Assembly (NCBI GenBank): GCA_949825065.1
Contig: OX463842.1
Location: 33,350,727-33,414,726 of the forward strand
Source of the DNA: Odontocerum albicorne
Lineage: Eukaryota > Arthropoda > Insecta > Trichoptera > Odontoceridae
Reading direction: 5' to 3'
DNA length: 64,000 nucleotides
Positions 11,552 through 22,724 of this stretch are shown one piece after another. Below the pieces are notes generated by a model. That model worked only from the letters and a program-made list of their open reading frames with translations. It searched no databases and was not told where the DNA came from. The position numbers were made by a program, and so were the translations under genes. Positions within the stretch are counted from its first letter, which is position 1. Each line of letters opens with the position of its first letter.

Positions 11552-12384
11552 AATCATATTCGTTTACGAGGGATTATCTACGTAAATAATGTGGCATTTA
11601 GATAAACGGTTTTATATACTAGTGACTTCTAGATGCCATCCGATAATTCCAATGCTATTTCCAAACAATGTTCACATTTTTTGTACAGCATGCGCTAACA
11701 TTTATTATTAGATGCTGGCCTCAAAATATTATTCTTCATATTTTTATGTTATCGACCATTGAATCTGTCCAATATTGTAGCTGTCAAAAATGTTTAAAGT
11801 ATAGTAACATGTCTAGCGGCCATAAAAGAAAATTATTAATTAAATCTTAATTGATATACCATTTAAGTCCAAAAGTGCTCAGCTTGAACAAGTTAGAATG
11901 TGTTGGACACATGCTACACCGACCAAGCTCACGCATAGTGAAAATTTGATACTTCTTCCCTCAGTAGTTCATAACCTAGACTGGGTAGAAGACATGTTGT
12001 TTCGTTATATTCAGAAATGTTAATATTAAATAAAATGTTTAATATGGCGCGGCTATCAAGTTTCGTTCAAAAGAAGGGAAAATCCAGCAGAAATGAAACG
12101 ATATTTAAATATGTTTAAATACGCTGTAACTGATTCAGGCCGGTTACTTTTAAACCTTGAGGGTGATATTAATCAAATCTTTTCTGGATCAGATATCAAG
12201 CTTTTCCATAATTTCTTGTCACCTTTTTATCCTTTCTTTGATTTTTAATAACTTGCAACATTGAAATCATTTAAACATGTCGTTCCAGTAATTGAAAGGG
12301 TTAAATTTGATACAAAGCTATAACGTGCTTCATGATTTCCGCACATAGATTAAGCTTTTTTGTTAAGTGTGCTATACTTCGTCC
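11552..12384. other. unassigned sequence
   Basis: No recognised element was found. A short stretch near 11880-11930 reads LNKLECVGHMLHRPSSRI on +, which weakly recalls a LINE tail, but it is too short to call. Confidence 0.3.
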
Positions 12385-12480
12385 ATGTTTCCGTGTACTC
12401 CCAACCCTAACGCTTCCTCGCTGAGAAATTTAATAATAAAGTTTCCTCTCAATAAAATAGAGCGGCGCGTAAATAAACAG
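12385..12480 (+). other. candidate coding exon with strong splice donor
   Basis: ATG at 12385 opens 32 codons that run exactly to a consensus donor CAG|GTAAGC at 12480/12481, phase 0. The residues (MFPCTPNPNASSLRNL, then IIKFPLNKIERR) are not AT-driven filler. If real, this would be a first coding exon of an unidentified host gene. I do not recognise the protein, and no promoter is evident. Confidence 0.25.
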
Positions 12481-12811
12481 GTAAGCAGGGCATTGTTTCT
12501 TGCCGGCTCTCGCCTTCTAACTTTCGCTTTTTCTTTGTTATGCCATGCCTTCTTAAAGAGCTTTAATGATAAATGAACTCACTAACTGTACGTGTCAAAT
12601 GAAACATATTTAAATTCTTGTTTAACGATGTGATTTAAGTATATCGTTTTCATTTTCTTTTCCAAGTTACGAGTCAAACTTTAAAATTAACGTTACTTGG
12701 CATATTGTTCACTATACACTTAACTGTTGCTACTCATACCTCGCCCAAAGAAGAGTTTCGTCTCCGTTAAGATTAATATTTTTCCTTAGACCCAGTGAAA
12801 ATAGCTACAAA

Positions 12812-13042
12812 ATATTGTTTTATTGTATTTTATTACATTACATTTTCGTTGTTTACGGTACAATCTGATGGGTTTATGACCATAAAGAAATATCTTCCAA
12901 CGAACCAGAAAGATGTCAAAGTGATTTTTGGTGAAAATCAGTTTGAATCATTTTTAAAGAAACCCGGGTTCCAACGGCAATCAAAACCGCATCTCCCGGG
13001 CTGAAAGACAAACGTCTTATGAATTAGGCCACGAAGGTCATC
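12812..13042 (-). repeat. tRNA-derived SINE, near complete
   Basis: Minus strand, in + order: tail TATTGTATTTTATTACATTA, CGGTACAATCTGATGGGTTT, ACCAGAAAGATGTCAAAG, then a degenerate B box near 12970-12995 and the head TAGGCCACGAAGGTCATC. This is the same family as 10731-10945. Confidence 0.8.
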
Positions 13043-13137
13043 ATGTTATGGATTGCATCATCATATTTTATGGATAATTGTTAAAAATATTGTAATTTTT
13101 CTCATTATGTTCTCATATATACCAGAAGTCAAATGTG

Positions 13138-13284
13138 TAAGTATTACATATTGAAAGATCTACAAAGGTTTCTTTGTAGTTAGTCTTCCCTTGGTAAGTT
13201 TTTTATGGTTTTCTTACCAAATATATTTTCTAAACATATGTAGAGGCAAGGAAGTAACCAATAATGGCCGCAGCCTTACTTTTT
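13138..13284 (+). repeat. dispersed repeat R1, copy 1
   Basis: This 147-bp segment recurs in inverted orientation at 16103-16253. Shared blocks include AAGGTTTCTTTGTAGTT, GTCTTCCCTT and the end GACCGCAGCC or GGCCGCAGCC. It has no coding capacity, and the type of element is unknown. Confidence 0.65.
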
Positions 13285-13980
13285 AAATTTTTTTTGTATC
13301 TTTCAATAATAATGCGTTCGATTCCTGGGTTACGGTTCTGCTGCTCTCTAAACGACGCTCTCTATGTTAATACCCTTAAATTGAAACTGAATAATCATAT
13401 CAAAGAAAAAAAGACAATTGTAATGCAATATTGCCGACTGTGATATACCGTCAACAATTTCTCTGCTATCAAAATTGTCCATTTTTAATAGATTATTTTT
13501 ACCAAAATATGAAAAAAGAATAACAGGCTCTCGCCTATTACGAAAACATTAAAATTCAAACTGTCATAAAGAGAAACGGGATTGTCACTCACTCGAAGTT
13601 TTTCATGCAGATTTTTTCTTAATTAAGTTTAAAAGGTAGTTCTCAATAATGGATTTGTGCGACATTTGCAAAAGCCCAAATAAAAGGAAAGGGATTTTTA
13701 CTTAAAAACTATTTACATTTCATAGTTTTTTTCATTATCAACGATTTTTATACCATTCCAATTAAGGACAAACGGCTCTTAAAAATTACACGTGTGGCAG
13801 AGGAAATATTATTTACCGGTGATCGTGTTTTATTCTAGTAACGCATCCCTGATATTTGCATTTTTAATAATATGTTTCCCTTGGAGATGGATGTTGTAAG
13901 GGTCACGACAAAATATCAAAGGGATGCATGTTTATATTCAAGTTAACAATAAATTATTTTAAGCTTTTTTTAAAACTTTC
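13285..13980. other. unassigned sequence
   Basis: No recognised element or coding signal was seen in this AT-rich stretch. Confidence 0.35.
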
Positions 13981-14090
13981 TTTGTATACAGTACAAACTA
14001 TGGATTTATTTTTTACTAGCAATCTCTTCCACCTAACCAGAAATGTGATGAAGATGCCTTGAATGTAAACCAGATTGGAACCATTATTAA
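13981..14090 (-). repeat. tRNA-SINE, 3' part, decayed
   Basis: The minus-strand SINE tail and body are recognisable from GTATACAGTACAAACTATG, AATCTCTTCCACCTAACCAG and AACCAGATTGGAACC. The tRNA head is absent. Confidence 0.6.
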
Positions 14091-14105
14091 TAAATCGAAT
14101 ATGTA

Positions 14106-14627
14106 ACCCTTGGATCAGAAGAAAGGTGCCTCAGAAGAAAAAAGATATGTATTCCTTTCATACACGCTACTTTGTAACAGCGAAATTCAAAAATCACTTG
14201 CAAGACCATTCTTGGTCCTTGAATGCCTTTGGCGAAGTACCACAGAAATACATGGCGAAGTACCACAGAAATACACTTTACGTTAAAAGATATGCTTCCA
14301 AGACAATTGCAAGTATTTTACATCTTGTAATTTCTGTCTTCATATAGTATTCTTTTAAAAATATAACCCTTCGATCAGAAGAAAGGTGTATTAGTTGAAA
14401 GATGCGATTTTTTCCTTTCATTCACGTTTCTTAACACCGTAATTAAAAAATCACTTGCAAGACTATTCCTGGTTGTTGAATGCCTTTGGCAAAGTACCAC
14501 AGAATTACATAAGAGTGTGGTATTTCATTATAAGCCACATTTAATGTTAAAAGATATGCTTCCAAGACAATTGCAAGTATCTTACATCTTGTAATTTCTG
14601 TCTTCACATTGCCTTCTTTTAAAAATA
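14106..14627. repeat. tandem duplication, two units of about 260 bp
   Basis: Unit 1 (14106-14365) and unit 2 (14366-14627) share long blocks such as GATCAGAAGAAAGGTG, AAATCACTTGCAAGAC, TTGAATGCCTTTGGC and GATATGCTTCCAAGACAATT. Unit 1 also holds a perfect 22-bp direct repeat in tandem (period 23, around GGCGAAGTACCACAGAAATA, 14231-14276) that unit 2 lacks, so that event came later. The 90-codon frame here is a by-product. Confidence 0.85.
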
Positions 14628-14649
14628 AGTGCTAACCTATTTTTTTATA

Positions 14650-14725
14650 GTCGGTGTCGTTGCTCCATAACAAATCAGATGTCCGAAGTTCGATTCCTAG
14701 ACTGGTTTTACTTGGAATATATTTT
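14650..14725 (+). repeat. tRNA-like SINE head fragment
   Basis: A B-box-like GAAGTTCGATTCCTAG (14686-14701) is preceded by a degenerate tRNA head and followed by ACTGGTTTTACTTGG, which matches the SINE body. Confidence 0.4.
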
Positions 14726-14892
14726 AATCGAATTTAAATTTACTACTGTCCTGGCACTTAGATTTCGGGAGTGCTCTTGGGGTAACTGATGCTTTATAAA
14801 TTCCGGAATTTATTTGATTTATATACAAACGTTTACATACGTTTTATCTTAATGTTTTATCAGTATGTTGAAATGTTTTTGATTTCTAGTTA

Positions 14893-15953
14893 CGAAGGTC
14901 GTCCAGAAAGTAAAGAACGTTTTTGCGTAACTACTCGTATATAAAAACGAAAGATATCAACACAAAACTTTATTTACAAAGTCACAGTACCTTACTCTAT
15001 TTTTCAATGTAATCGCTATAGCTGTAAAGGCACTTATTGTAACGTGGAACCAAATTTTTCAATTCCGATGTTATACTCTTCTACTAGTGTTATTTAAATA
15101 TAATCTGTACATACTATGTTGCTATTAATAAACCTATTATTTATTTATTTATATTTATTTCTACCGCCAAAGATTTGAGCCAGGATGTCACTTCTTGTTT
15201 GAGGTCTTCATCGTTTGCAAACTGTTTTGCTCCCAAAAATTTCTTTAGTTTCGGGAATAAGTGAAAATCACTTGGTGCCAAGTCAGGGCTGTAAGGAGGA
15301 TGTCCAAAAATTTCCCACTTAAGACGTTGAAGTTCTCGCTGTGTTCGTGCTGATGCATGAGGCCGCGCATTGTCATGAATCAAAACCACCTTTCCCGACA
15401 ACATTCCACGTCTCTTGTTTTGGATGGCATGCCTTAGTCGTTGAAAAGTTTCACAATAGGCCTCTGAGTTTATTGTGTATCCTCTTGGCATTAACTCCAC
15501 GTGGATTAAACCCTTTCGGTCCCAAAAAACTGTTGCCATCACTTTTCTGGTGTTGAGATTCGGCTTTACTCTTCTGGGTTTTGAGGGTGGGTTTGTGTGA
15601 TGCTACTCCATAGACTGACGCTTGTTTTCCGGAGTCTTGTAAGAAACCCAAGTTCCATCTCCCGTTACAATGCGGTCGAGAAATTCGTCACCATCATTGT
15701 GATATTGGGTCAAAAATTCAAGGGCTTCTCCCATCCGTTTCGTCTTATGGACATCAGTCAAATTCTTAGGCACCTACCGAGCACACATTTTTTTGTAGCC
15801 AAGGTGCTCTGTCACTATTTCATGTAGGTGCGATCGTGAAATTTGTGGAAAAGATTCATGTAACATACTGTGCTTAAAGTTAAACGCCGGTTTTCCTGAG
15901 GGATCGTCGCAGGGCGTGGTGCGCAATCGTTCTTTACTTTCTGGACGACCTCG
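14893..15953 (-). mobile_element. mariner transposon (copy 2), N-terminal deletion
   Basis: This 1061-bp element is flanked by TA (14891-14892, 15954-15955). Left and right TIRs share GGTCGTCCAGAAAGTAAAG and differ by one base near the tip (CGAAGG against CGAGG). It is shorter than a usual 1.25-1.3 kb mariner because the region for the first DNA-binding helix-turn-helix is gone. An AT-rich segment of about 75 bp (about 15085-15165) interrupts the C-terminal part of the gene. Confidence 0.88.
14997..15916 (-). pseudogene. mariner transposase, deleted and interrupted
   Basis: On the minus strand the protein begins abruptly near residue 60 of the family (CDDPSGKPAF), so helix-turn-helix 1 is missing. 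A second-HTH remnant (FPQISRSHLHEIVTEHLGY) follows. The catalytic triad is still visible: Asp in TGDGTWVSYKTPENK (15659-15657), HDNARPH (15374-15372) and LAPSDFHLF (15269-15267). D2 to D3 is exactly 105 nt, the mariner D34D spacing. A stop falls in QSME*HH and further frameshifts follow. After the LKSLAVE block an AT-rich insert separates the last segment (EEYNIGIEK, then YNKCLYSYSDYIEK), which ends at the TAG at 14999-14997. Non-functional. Confidence 0.88.
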
Positions 15954-16102
15954 TATATTATAATAATATAAGGGCAATGTATAAAGCGCTATTTAGAGAA
16001 CAGACTCTCGTCAAGAACGCTTTAACTCGGGATTCGAATCTTCTGTTATTGTCAGATTAAAAATATTTCAAAATAAATATATATAAGTTGAGTAGAATAA
16101 TA

Positions 16103-16253
16103 GGAAGGTGGTGGCTGCGGTCATTAGGCGACATACTTTACCGCATCTGCATATGTTTATTTAAACATATTTGATAACAAAATGCAAAAACTTACTAAGG
16201 GAAGACGAACTACAAAGAAACCTTAGTAGATTTTCCTATATGTGGTAATAACT
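16103..16253 (-). repeat. dispersed repeat R1, copy 2
   Basis: This is the inverted copy of 13138-13284. The pair encloses about 2.8 kb that includes the 260-bp duplication and mariner copy 2. Confidence 0.65.
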
Positions 16254-16552
16254 TATTCGACTTTTTGTGTAGTGTAGTGTTCATGTATAATCATAAATTT
16301 CGAAAAGGCTTCCCAAAAGGGGTTGTCTTCAAGTGCTTCTTAAAGCTGCACACGCCACCCATATATCTAACATTTAGTAACCAGCAACTGCAAAAGCCCT
16401 ATCATACTACCCCGTTCTATTGGATCTATTCGGAACAATCAATTTATTTGAATATGTACTCTTAAGTGAAAAATGTTAAATATATTTTTCTATTATTTTT
16501 TCCTCTTCCTTCAACAAATATTTCTGTAGCTATTTGTAACATCAGCCAACGT

Positions 16553-16722
16553 GTATTTTACTACAGAATGATTTAACACTGAAATATGAAAAAATTCTAT
16601 ACAACAACTTAAATCAAAGTGACATATCTGTTTCACTGTACAATAGCAGTGTCAAACTTTAATTTAAGTCGTGTAGATTTTTTTCACATTTAAGCGGTAA
16701 ATCATTTTGTAATAAAATGGAG
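16553..16722. repeat. foldback element, arms about 70-80 bp
   Basis: The left arm (about 16553-16634) and right arm (about 16650-16722) are imperfect inverted copies. Examples are ATTTTACTACAGAATGATTT against ATTTTATTACAAAATGATTT reversed, and CAACTTAAATCAAAGT against GACTTAAATTAAAGT reversed. There is almost no loop and no coding sequence. Confidence 0.7.
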
Positions 16723-17684
16723 TTCTACAATGTAAATATCAAATTAATTAATTGTATGTATTTAACTATTACTCAAACTTTTTATCCAACCTGAACCATC
16801 TCAAAATACACGTGATTCCAATCTTCTGGCAAAGCTGCTGCTTGGTAACGGCAATACTATTGTTTCTCTAACCCAGAACATTTCCAAGGCAACAGAAAAA
16901 AGACGTCTTAAATAAAATCAATTTGATTGTTTTGTGCAAAAAAATCACCACCGTTATTCCTACCTCCTGCTAACCCAATGCGAACCAAATCTCGAATTTG
17001 AATGCTTTGAAATACTATACATACTCGTAAATACAATAGAAAAATATTTCTAATGTTTTCAAAATCACATCATTATTTATTTTTTGATATAATTCTAATC
17101 ATTGTTTAATGTTTACTCCTAAATTTTGTCAATAAATTGTGTGGGTTGTTTGCCATGCGTTTTAGTGGCTGTTGTTTTGTTTACGGTCAATTTGGCCGCC
17201 AAATTGCCCGAAATTCGTTAAATACGGGACAATAATGACAAAACGCGTTTATTGTGTTTAGTTGTAAACAACGTGATTCTGTCAATAAGGGATTTTACGA
17301 ATTTCCCGTACATTACTTTTCTTTTTGATTATACCTCTGTTAAGAGAAATTTTGCCATCCTATTTTTTCAATTTAACATTTGTCATAGGCATGTGCCGTT
17401 TTCTCTACAGTTCGCAATGAAGGGGTTTAAAAAATAACGTGAATTGTCGTCACATTTATCACGAATCATAAATATTACTATTACACTATGAAATCATACT
17501 AAATCATTTCTAAAGAGATCCAACATTATTTTAAATACCGTTACGTACAATCGCTGTCACCGCTGACTTCGAATTAATTTGGTTAAGCCTAGAGAAATAA
17601 TTTTCTTAGACAAAGCATGTTGGTTTTTGAAATTGCCGGTTCTAAAAACAAAATATTTGTTATAATCAAAAAATAAATGACGAC
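16723..17684. other. unassigned sequence
   Basis: No recognised element was found. A short palindrome CAATTTGGCCGCCAAATTG lies near 17190-17210. The 61-codon frame at 17252-17437 has no recognisable motif. Confidence 0.35.
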
Positions 17685-17766
17685 TTCCACGATCTATTCG
17701 TATTTGGTAGAACGCTTTGAATCTTACCCGGCGATTTCGGGTTCAAGTTGCTGATGGCAAACAAAA
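17685..17766 (+). repeat. tRNA-SINE head fragment
   Basis: A degenerate A-box region (TTTGGTAGAACGC) and B box (GGGTTCAAGTTGC) in the right order match the SINE head. The body is missing. Confidence 0.45.
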
Positions 17767-17843
17767 TATTTTTTACAAAACTGGCATTTCGACAACTTGT
17801 GTATTCGTTGCATTGGCATTTTTTTAAATATACAAAGTTATAG

Positions 17844-18000
17844 GATGACCTCCATGGCCTAGTTGGTTGACCGCTTATCTTATCTCCCGAAGATTTCGGG
17901 TTCGATTTCTGACGACCCCCAATTTTTTTAACAAAACCCTGTATCGGAGGTATACTGTACAAGTTCGCCAGGTTGTACTATATACAATGGCAAATACAAT
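17844..18000 (+). repeat. tRNA-derived SINE, internally shortened
   Basis: The head is well kept: ATGACCTCCATGGCC, the A-box-like CTAGTTGGTTGACCG and the B box GGGTTCGATTTC. The middle of the body is missing, and the tail resumes at GGTTGTACTATATACAATGG. Confidence 0.75.
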
Positions 18001-18060
18001 ATAAATACACATAAGAATTATCTAAATAAAAAAGGGTGGTTTAAACAAATATCGCTTGGA

Positions 18061-18342
18061 ATTATTTTATTGTATTGCATTAATATTTCGTTGTATACAG
18101 CACAAGCTGACAAGTTTATTGCCGTTCGGCAATCTCTTAGAACGAATCGGAAATGTTTTAAAAAGCTTTGAAGGAAAATAAACTATTTTAAAAAAATATG
18201 TCGATTAGAAAGATTTTCATAAGGCCTAAGTAAAAACCAAACTGGAACTTTTTTTTAAAAATCTTGGTAACAATGGCAATTGAACGCACAGCCCCCAGGC
18301 TAGAAAACAGGCATCAAACCAACTACATTATGAAAGATGACA
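18061..18342 (-). repeat. tRNA-derived SINE, near complete but decayed
   Basis: In + order: tail TTTTATTGTATTGCATTAAT, TTTCGTTGTATACAGCACAA, GGCAATCTCTTAGAACG, AAACCAAACTGGAAC, a degenerate B box (CAATTGAACGC), and a head ending CCAACTACATTATG. It is longer than the other copies because of an insert around 18170-18225. Confidence 0.7.
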
Positions 18343-19289
18343 CATAAAAATATAAGCAGTTACTTCGACAATTTTGTTTTCGGTCATCAAAAAAAATCAC
18401 CAACGCTACTTAATGTTTAGTGTTGAAACCAGTCCTCTTATTGTTCGTTTATTTGCTACGTGGGTATTATATTATAGACTGTATATCACAAAAAAAATTG
18501 CTATATTTTTCAAAAACATTTCATGTTTTAGACGTGGGTCATGGGAGGTGTATCAACGTCCTTCCACCTACACAGGATGAATTAGACGTCTAACGTCCGC
18601 CATAACAAGCTGTTTTATGAATCCCTGACAGAATTATGTTAATTTTATTTTTAATTTCACAGCTCTCGTACATTTTCTCAACTCTCCTCTATGAAGTCGT
18701 GAACTCTCAACAATGAAGCATCTCGTAGGGTACAATGTTTTGAATTGTGGATATACAGATGAATCGTGACAGATCGTGTAACAAACGTGGAAGTTATTAC
18801 AGTCATATGCAAACATCGAGATTTACTAAAACCGTGAAAGTTCGCAAGTTGTAATACCTCGGTCACATAATGAGAAGCGCTTGATACAGTTTTACACAAC
18901 TGATCACCTTTGGATAAATAAAGGATCTTGGATCAAGAACCAGGTTAAATAGTTTGGAAGAGATTATTATGGTGGCCAATCTTCGATAGAAAGCGACACC
19001 TCAATAAAATCAACTTTTAAGAAACAAGATAATGGATAACCCTTCTCGATCGAAGAGGAATCTATCATTTGGAACAAATTTCTTTTGAATTTTCAGAAAA
19101 TTGAAGACGTAGAAAATTGAAAGCTTCTTTTGTTAACATTTTTTTATATATGCTACAAGGCAATAACTACTTTGAGTGACTTCGCTCACTCCATAACAAT
19201 ACGCTGTTTATCAATTGGAGCAGAGAGTATAGAGGGACAAATCTCTTTTTCGAGACATACTCGTACTTCGCCTCTGTCTCACATATTCT
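18343..19289. other. unassigned sequence
   Basis: Small open frames occur on both strands (18374-18899) without recognisable motifs. No repeat family was identified. Confidence 0.3.
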
Positions 19290-19520
19290 TCGATATGGCG
19301 TACTCCTAACCCTTCTTTCAAAATATTATTTACTCTGTATAACATACTTTTTTCGGTTTTTCTCTTTTACACTGCTTAGTCACGTCACTTATTTATTCTA
19401 TCAGCCTTTTATCACTCATTTACATGATTTGTCCAGACCACTTGAATGAGTAAAAATGCGTGGAGATCTGTCATCTGCCTACCCCAAAAGGGGCACGGTG
19501 TGATAGTATGTATGTAAGTA
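19290..19520. mobile_element. LINE-B tail pieces in both orientations
   Basis: Bases 19300-19450 read as LINE-B tail on the minus strand (a degenerate KWSGQIM.MSDKRLIE). Bases 19455-19520 read on + as the very end of the same family (SSAYPKRG, then GTGTGATAGTATGTATG). Two truncated copies have met here, or one was inverted. Confidence 0.5.
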
Positions 19521-19789
19521 TTTCAAAGTGATCTCTTTAATCTGAGATAAGATATCAGTAGAAAGTGCATAATTAGTTTTCATAATCATTTTTCGCATTC
19601 TCTCATAGATCATCCACACTACATATAATTTTCAGAACACATTTGTCAAGTATTCATTTAGCTTTTTTCATTAATTTTCCAAGTCGTCTTTTCACTGTCA
19701 TGCGTCAAATGCTCGATTGCCCGTATAAAAACAAAATATCGTGTCTGAAAGCAATCAGTTCTGTGAGCCGTTGTCATTTTGATAATTAG

Positions 19790-20150
19790 ATTTAGGCTGG
19801 TTGTTTATTTCGAGGAGCGGTATCTTGCTATATTCTTCTTCTAGCGGTTGATTCTAGATGTGTTTTTTCTGGACTATTCTTGCGATATGAAATGCTAGCT
19901 AATCGTCCGTATCTTTGGTGATCTGCATAGTTATTGGTTTGTTATAGGGTAACCATGAGAAACTTTGGTGATCTGCCTAGTTATTGGTTTGTTATAGGGT
20001 AACCATAAGAAACTATACGGGAATTCAGGATCTTATTCATTCTTTGAATGTGATCCCGCCAACAGCGTCTTGTCTGCCTTCTTCATCCCACAATGTCTTC
20101 GGTTCTACCAATTCTTCTTATTTCTGTTTTTATTATTGTGTTTGGCTGTT
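19790..20150 (-). mobile_element. probable LINE tail with 50-bp tandem duplication
   Basis: On the minus strand a DHIQRMNKIL block (near 20030-20060) resembles the (G)HVxRM motif of LINE C-terminal tails, and LWDEEGRQDAVGG precedes it. Within it, a 50-bp unit (CTTTGGTGATCTGC...) is repeated twice in tandem at about 19911-20010, nearly identical. Confidence 0.4.
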
Positions 20151-20789
20151 TTACTAGTTCCTTATGTTATACGAGTACTATATACAATAATATGACGGGT
20201 ACTTTTGATATTTTCTCTTTCTAAAAAAGACTGATGCACATTACGAGTAAACTGCACAAATGTTATGGTTTATATTTACGATTCTCAGTTGTAAGTACAA
20301 TATTTTTCCGTTTTATGTTTGAAACGTGCTGGAAATCCGAAATCCGAAAATATTCTTCCGTATCCCTGAAATCATAAATCACGGAGGAGTTCAAATTGAA
20401 ACATTGTCACACGTCTTGAGGATAGAAATGTATTTCCGCCATACGGAAAGCTGCTGTGATAAATGGAGCAGTGTACGCATTCAGGGATTTGTGGTTTTTC
20501 AAGAAGACCGTTTGTTTATATCGATGGCGAGAATAATTCGGCTTTTCCTGCGAAACATCTTAGTTATGTTAGTGTGAAAGCAAGTGAATACTTAGTTATA
20601 TTGGTGGGAAAAGCCTCGACTTTTCTGGTGTGGATTTTGTATCTTTAAATAAATATGGAATCAAACGATAAAATCATAAAAACAATGCCCTTTAATGTTG
20701 ATCTACGACTTAATTACAAAAAGGACTACAAAATATTTCTTAAATAGTAATTGTGTCTATGTTATCGAGATGCGTTGTTTTTTTTTCAG
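20151..20789. other. unassigned sequence
   Basis: An 83-codon + frame at 20326-20577 has a reasonable composition, but I recognise no motif. No repeat family was seen. Confidence 0.25.
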
Positions 20790-20840
20790 TTAACTATGGT
20801 AGATAATCAACATCATTTCGATAACTATTCGTTACTGTAG
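20790..20840 (+). other. candidate terminal exon
   Basis: A long pyrimidine tract and acceptor (GTTTTTTTTTCAG, ending 20789) is followed by 16 codons, LTMVDNQHHFDNYSLL, and TAG at 20838-20840. It is short, and poly-T-CAG is frequent in such DNA, so this is only a candidate. Confidence 0.15.
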
Positions 20841-21189
20841 GAATTTACAATATTTAACATGTATTGAAAACGAAATAATGTTTGCATTTGACTGTAAATA
20901 GCACTTGTTGTTTAATATGTAATAGGTTAACCTTTGTTGCACCAAAAATGCGGTAAAATTCTTGTATGGTTCTGCGGCGAATTTTAAAGTACGAAGATTT
21001 GACCGTTAGCGCTCTAGGACCCCATAAATTGTTGCAAAAGCTCATCCGATATTTCTCTTTATGCTAGAGCTAGACCATAGTACAAAATATTTTCATGGGT
21101 ATCTTAAGAATGCAATAAATATCAGTGTTTGAGAAATTCTAACCCACTAGAGAATTTAACTTTAACTGGATATATTTTCAGATATATAT

Positions 21190-21440
21190 AGTACGTATCA
21201 TCACGTCCTGTTACTTTTGGGAGTAGTAGATAAAGATATATTTATGTATCTGTCCACGCACACAGCTCACGCCTCGTTTACATCCATTCATGTCGTCATA
21301 AATGCTCTTCTATTTCTCATTATTCTTACCTTTCCTTTAGTTGCCATTTCTCCAACCATCTCCTTCGATTATTTCCTCGCTCTACATATTGGTTTTGAAA
21401 CTCTTTCGAAACTTATTCTCTTAATTTAGCCAATCTATCT
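21190..21440 (-). mobile_element. LINE-B 3' tail, antisense, decayed
   Basis: The antisense arrangement ATCATCACGTCCTGTTACTT...GTCCACGC matches the LINE-B 3' end seen at 3200 and 28815. Downstream text (ACATATTGGTTTTGAAAC) is a weak match to the FGHV region. Confidence 0.4.
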
Positions 21441-21611
21441 CAAGAATATTTAGTAAAACTTTGCTTAGATGCCACAATAACTACTTAAAGGAAACATAAT
21501 GGACCTTTCAAATATAACTACAATAGACCTTAAGTTCAAAATATTTAATTAAGTTGGTTTTTAACTATTTTTACATTAATTTGAAAGAGTATTCATATAT
21601 ATTTTTATGTA

Positions 21612-22165
21612 TGATAAGAATATGCGGTGTAACAATGTTCTGAAGAATACGCAATAAAGTTATCAATAATGAATGTGATCCCATGTCTGATGTGCTAGAA
21701 GGAAATAAAGCAGTGCATGATTTGGGCATGATGACTTACGAGTATAACAGGTTGTCAAAACGAATTATAAGTTGAGTAGAAGACAAGTTAGAGGATAGCA
21801 AAGGAAACATTTAGTTGAACCATGAGATGTGCTATTTAGATTGAACGAATTGAGTGAATGATAAAAATAATAGATATTCAAAGAATGTGTGATAAGAATA
21901 TGCGGTGTAACATGTTCTGAAGAATACGCAATAAAGTTATCAATGATGAATGTGATCCCATGTCTGATGTGCTAGAAGGAAATAAAGCAGTGCATGATTT
22001 GGGCATGATGACTTACGAGTATAACAGGTTGTCAAAACGAATTATTAGTTGAGTAGAAGACAAGCTAGAGGAAAGCAAAGGAAACATTTAGTTGAACCAT
22101 GAGATGTGCTATTTAGATTGAACGAATTGAGTGAATGATAAAAATAATAGATATTCAAAGAATGA
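21612..22165 (+). repeat. tandem duplication of a LINE-B tail, two 277-bp units
   Basis: Unit 1 is 21612-21889 and unit 2 is 21890-22165. I count about five differences (one 1-bp gap), so the duplication is young compared with the decay of the LINE tail inside it. That tail is seen on + as a degenerate FGH..RLSKRI..R.GQRKHLVEP. Neither unit codes for a protein. Confidence 0.85.
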
Positions 22166-22724
22166 AAACTAAATAAAATTTAAAGGAACTTATAAAGAAG
22201 CTGTTTGGATTAAGTGAAAGCGTAAGGCGAATAAATCATTCAATTAAGAAAGAAAATTTCTAGAGTTCCGTTGTAACTTTACTTTAGGGGTGTTTGTATA
22301 GTTTATGCTAAAATACATTTAAAGATAATCGTCCCTTGAATGTACAAAATTATATTGTGGGTGGATTTAATTAAGATCAATAGAAAGATGACAAGAAAAA
22401 TTATGAAAATTCATTAGACTAAAAAATGAAAGGGGGTGACTGCGGCCTTAGTTTTATTTGGTATTAGTAATGAGATACGTAGCTTAAAGTCGATTATTCT
22501 GATATTTAAAAGTAAAATTCTTAACGCATTTTACCAATTATTCTCTCCAAACAGGCATATTTGCTGGTTTATGGGAATATGCATATATTTTGTCGCTTTC
22601 AAAAATGGCCAATCCTGCGTCTGCTTAAGATTTTCGGCCTTTTTCTATTCTCTCATTTTTCTCAAAAGTTATTGAGCGAGTGGTATGTAACCAATTCGTG
22701 AATCACCTATCTACTTGTAATTTC
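22166..22724. other. unassigned sequence
   Basis: GTGACTGCGGCCTTAG at 22437-22452 weakly matches the edge of repeat R1. Nothing else was recognised. Confidence 0.3.

Noticed and set aside
21612..22165. CRISPR-like or satellite array
   Set aside because: There are only two long units with no spacer structure, and the organism is eukaryotic.
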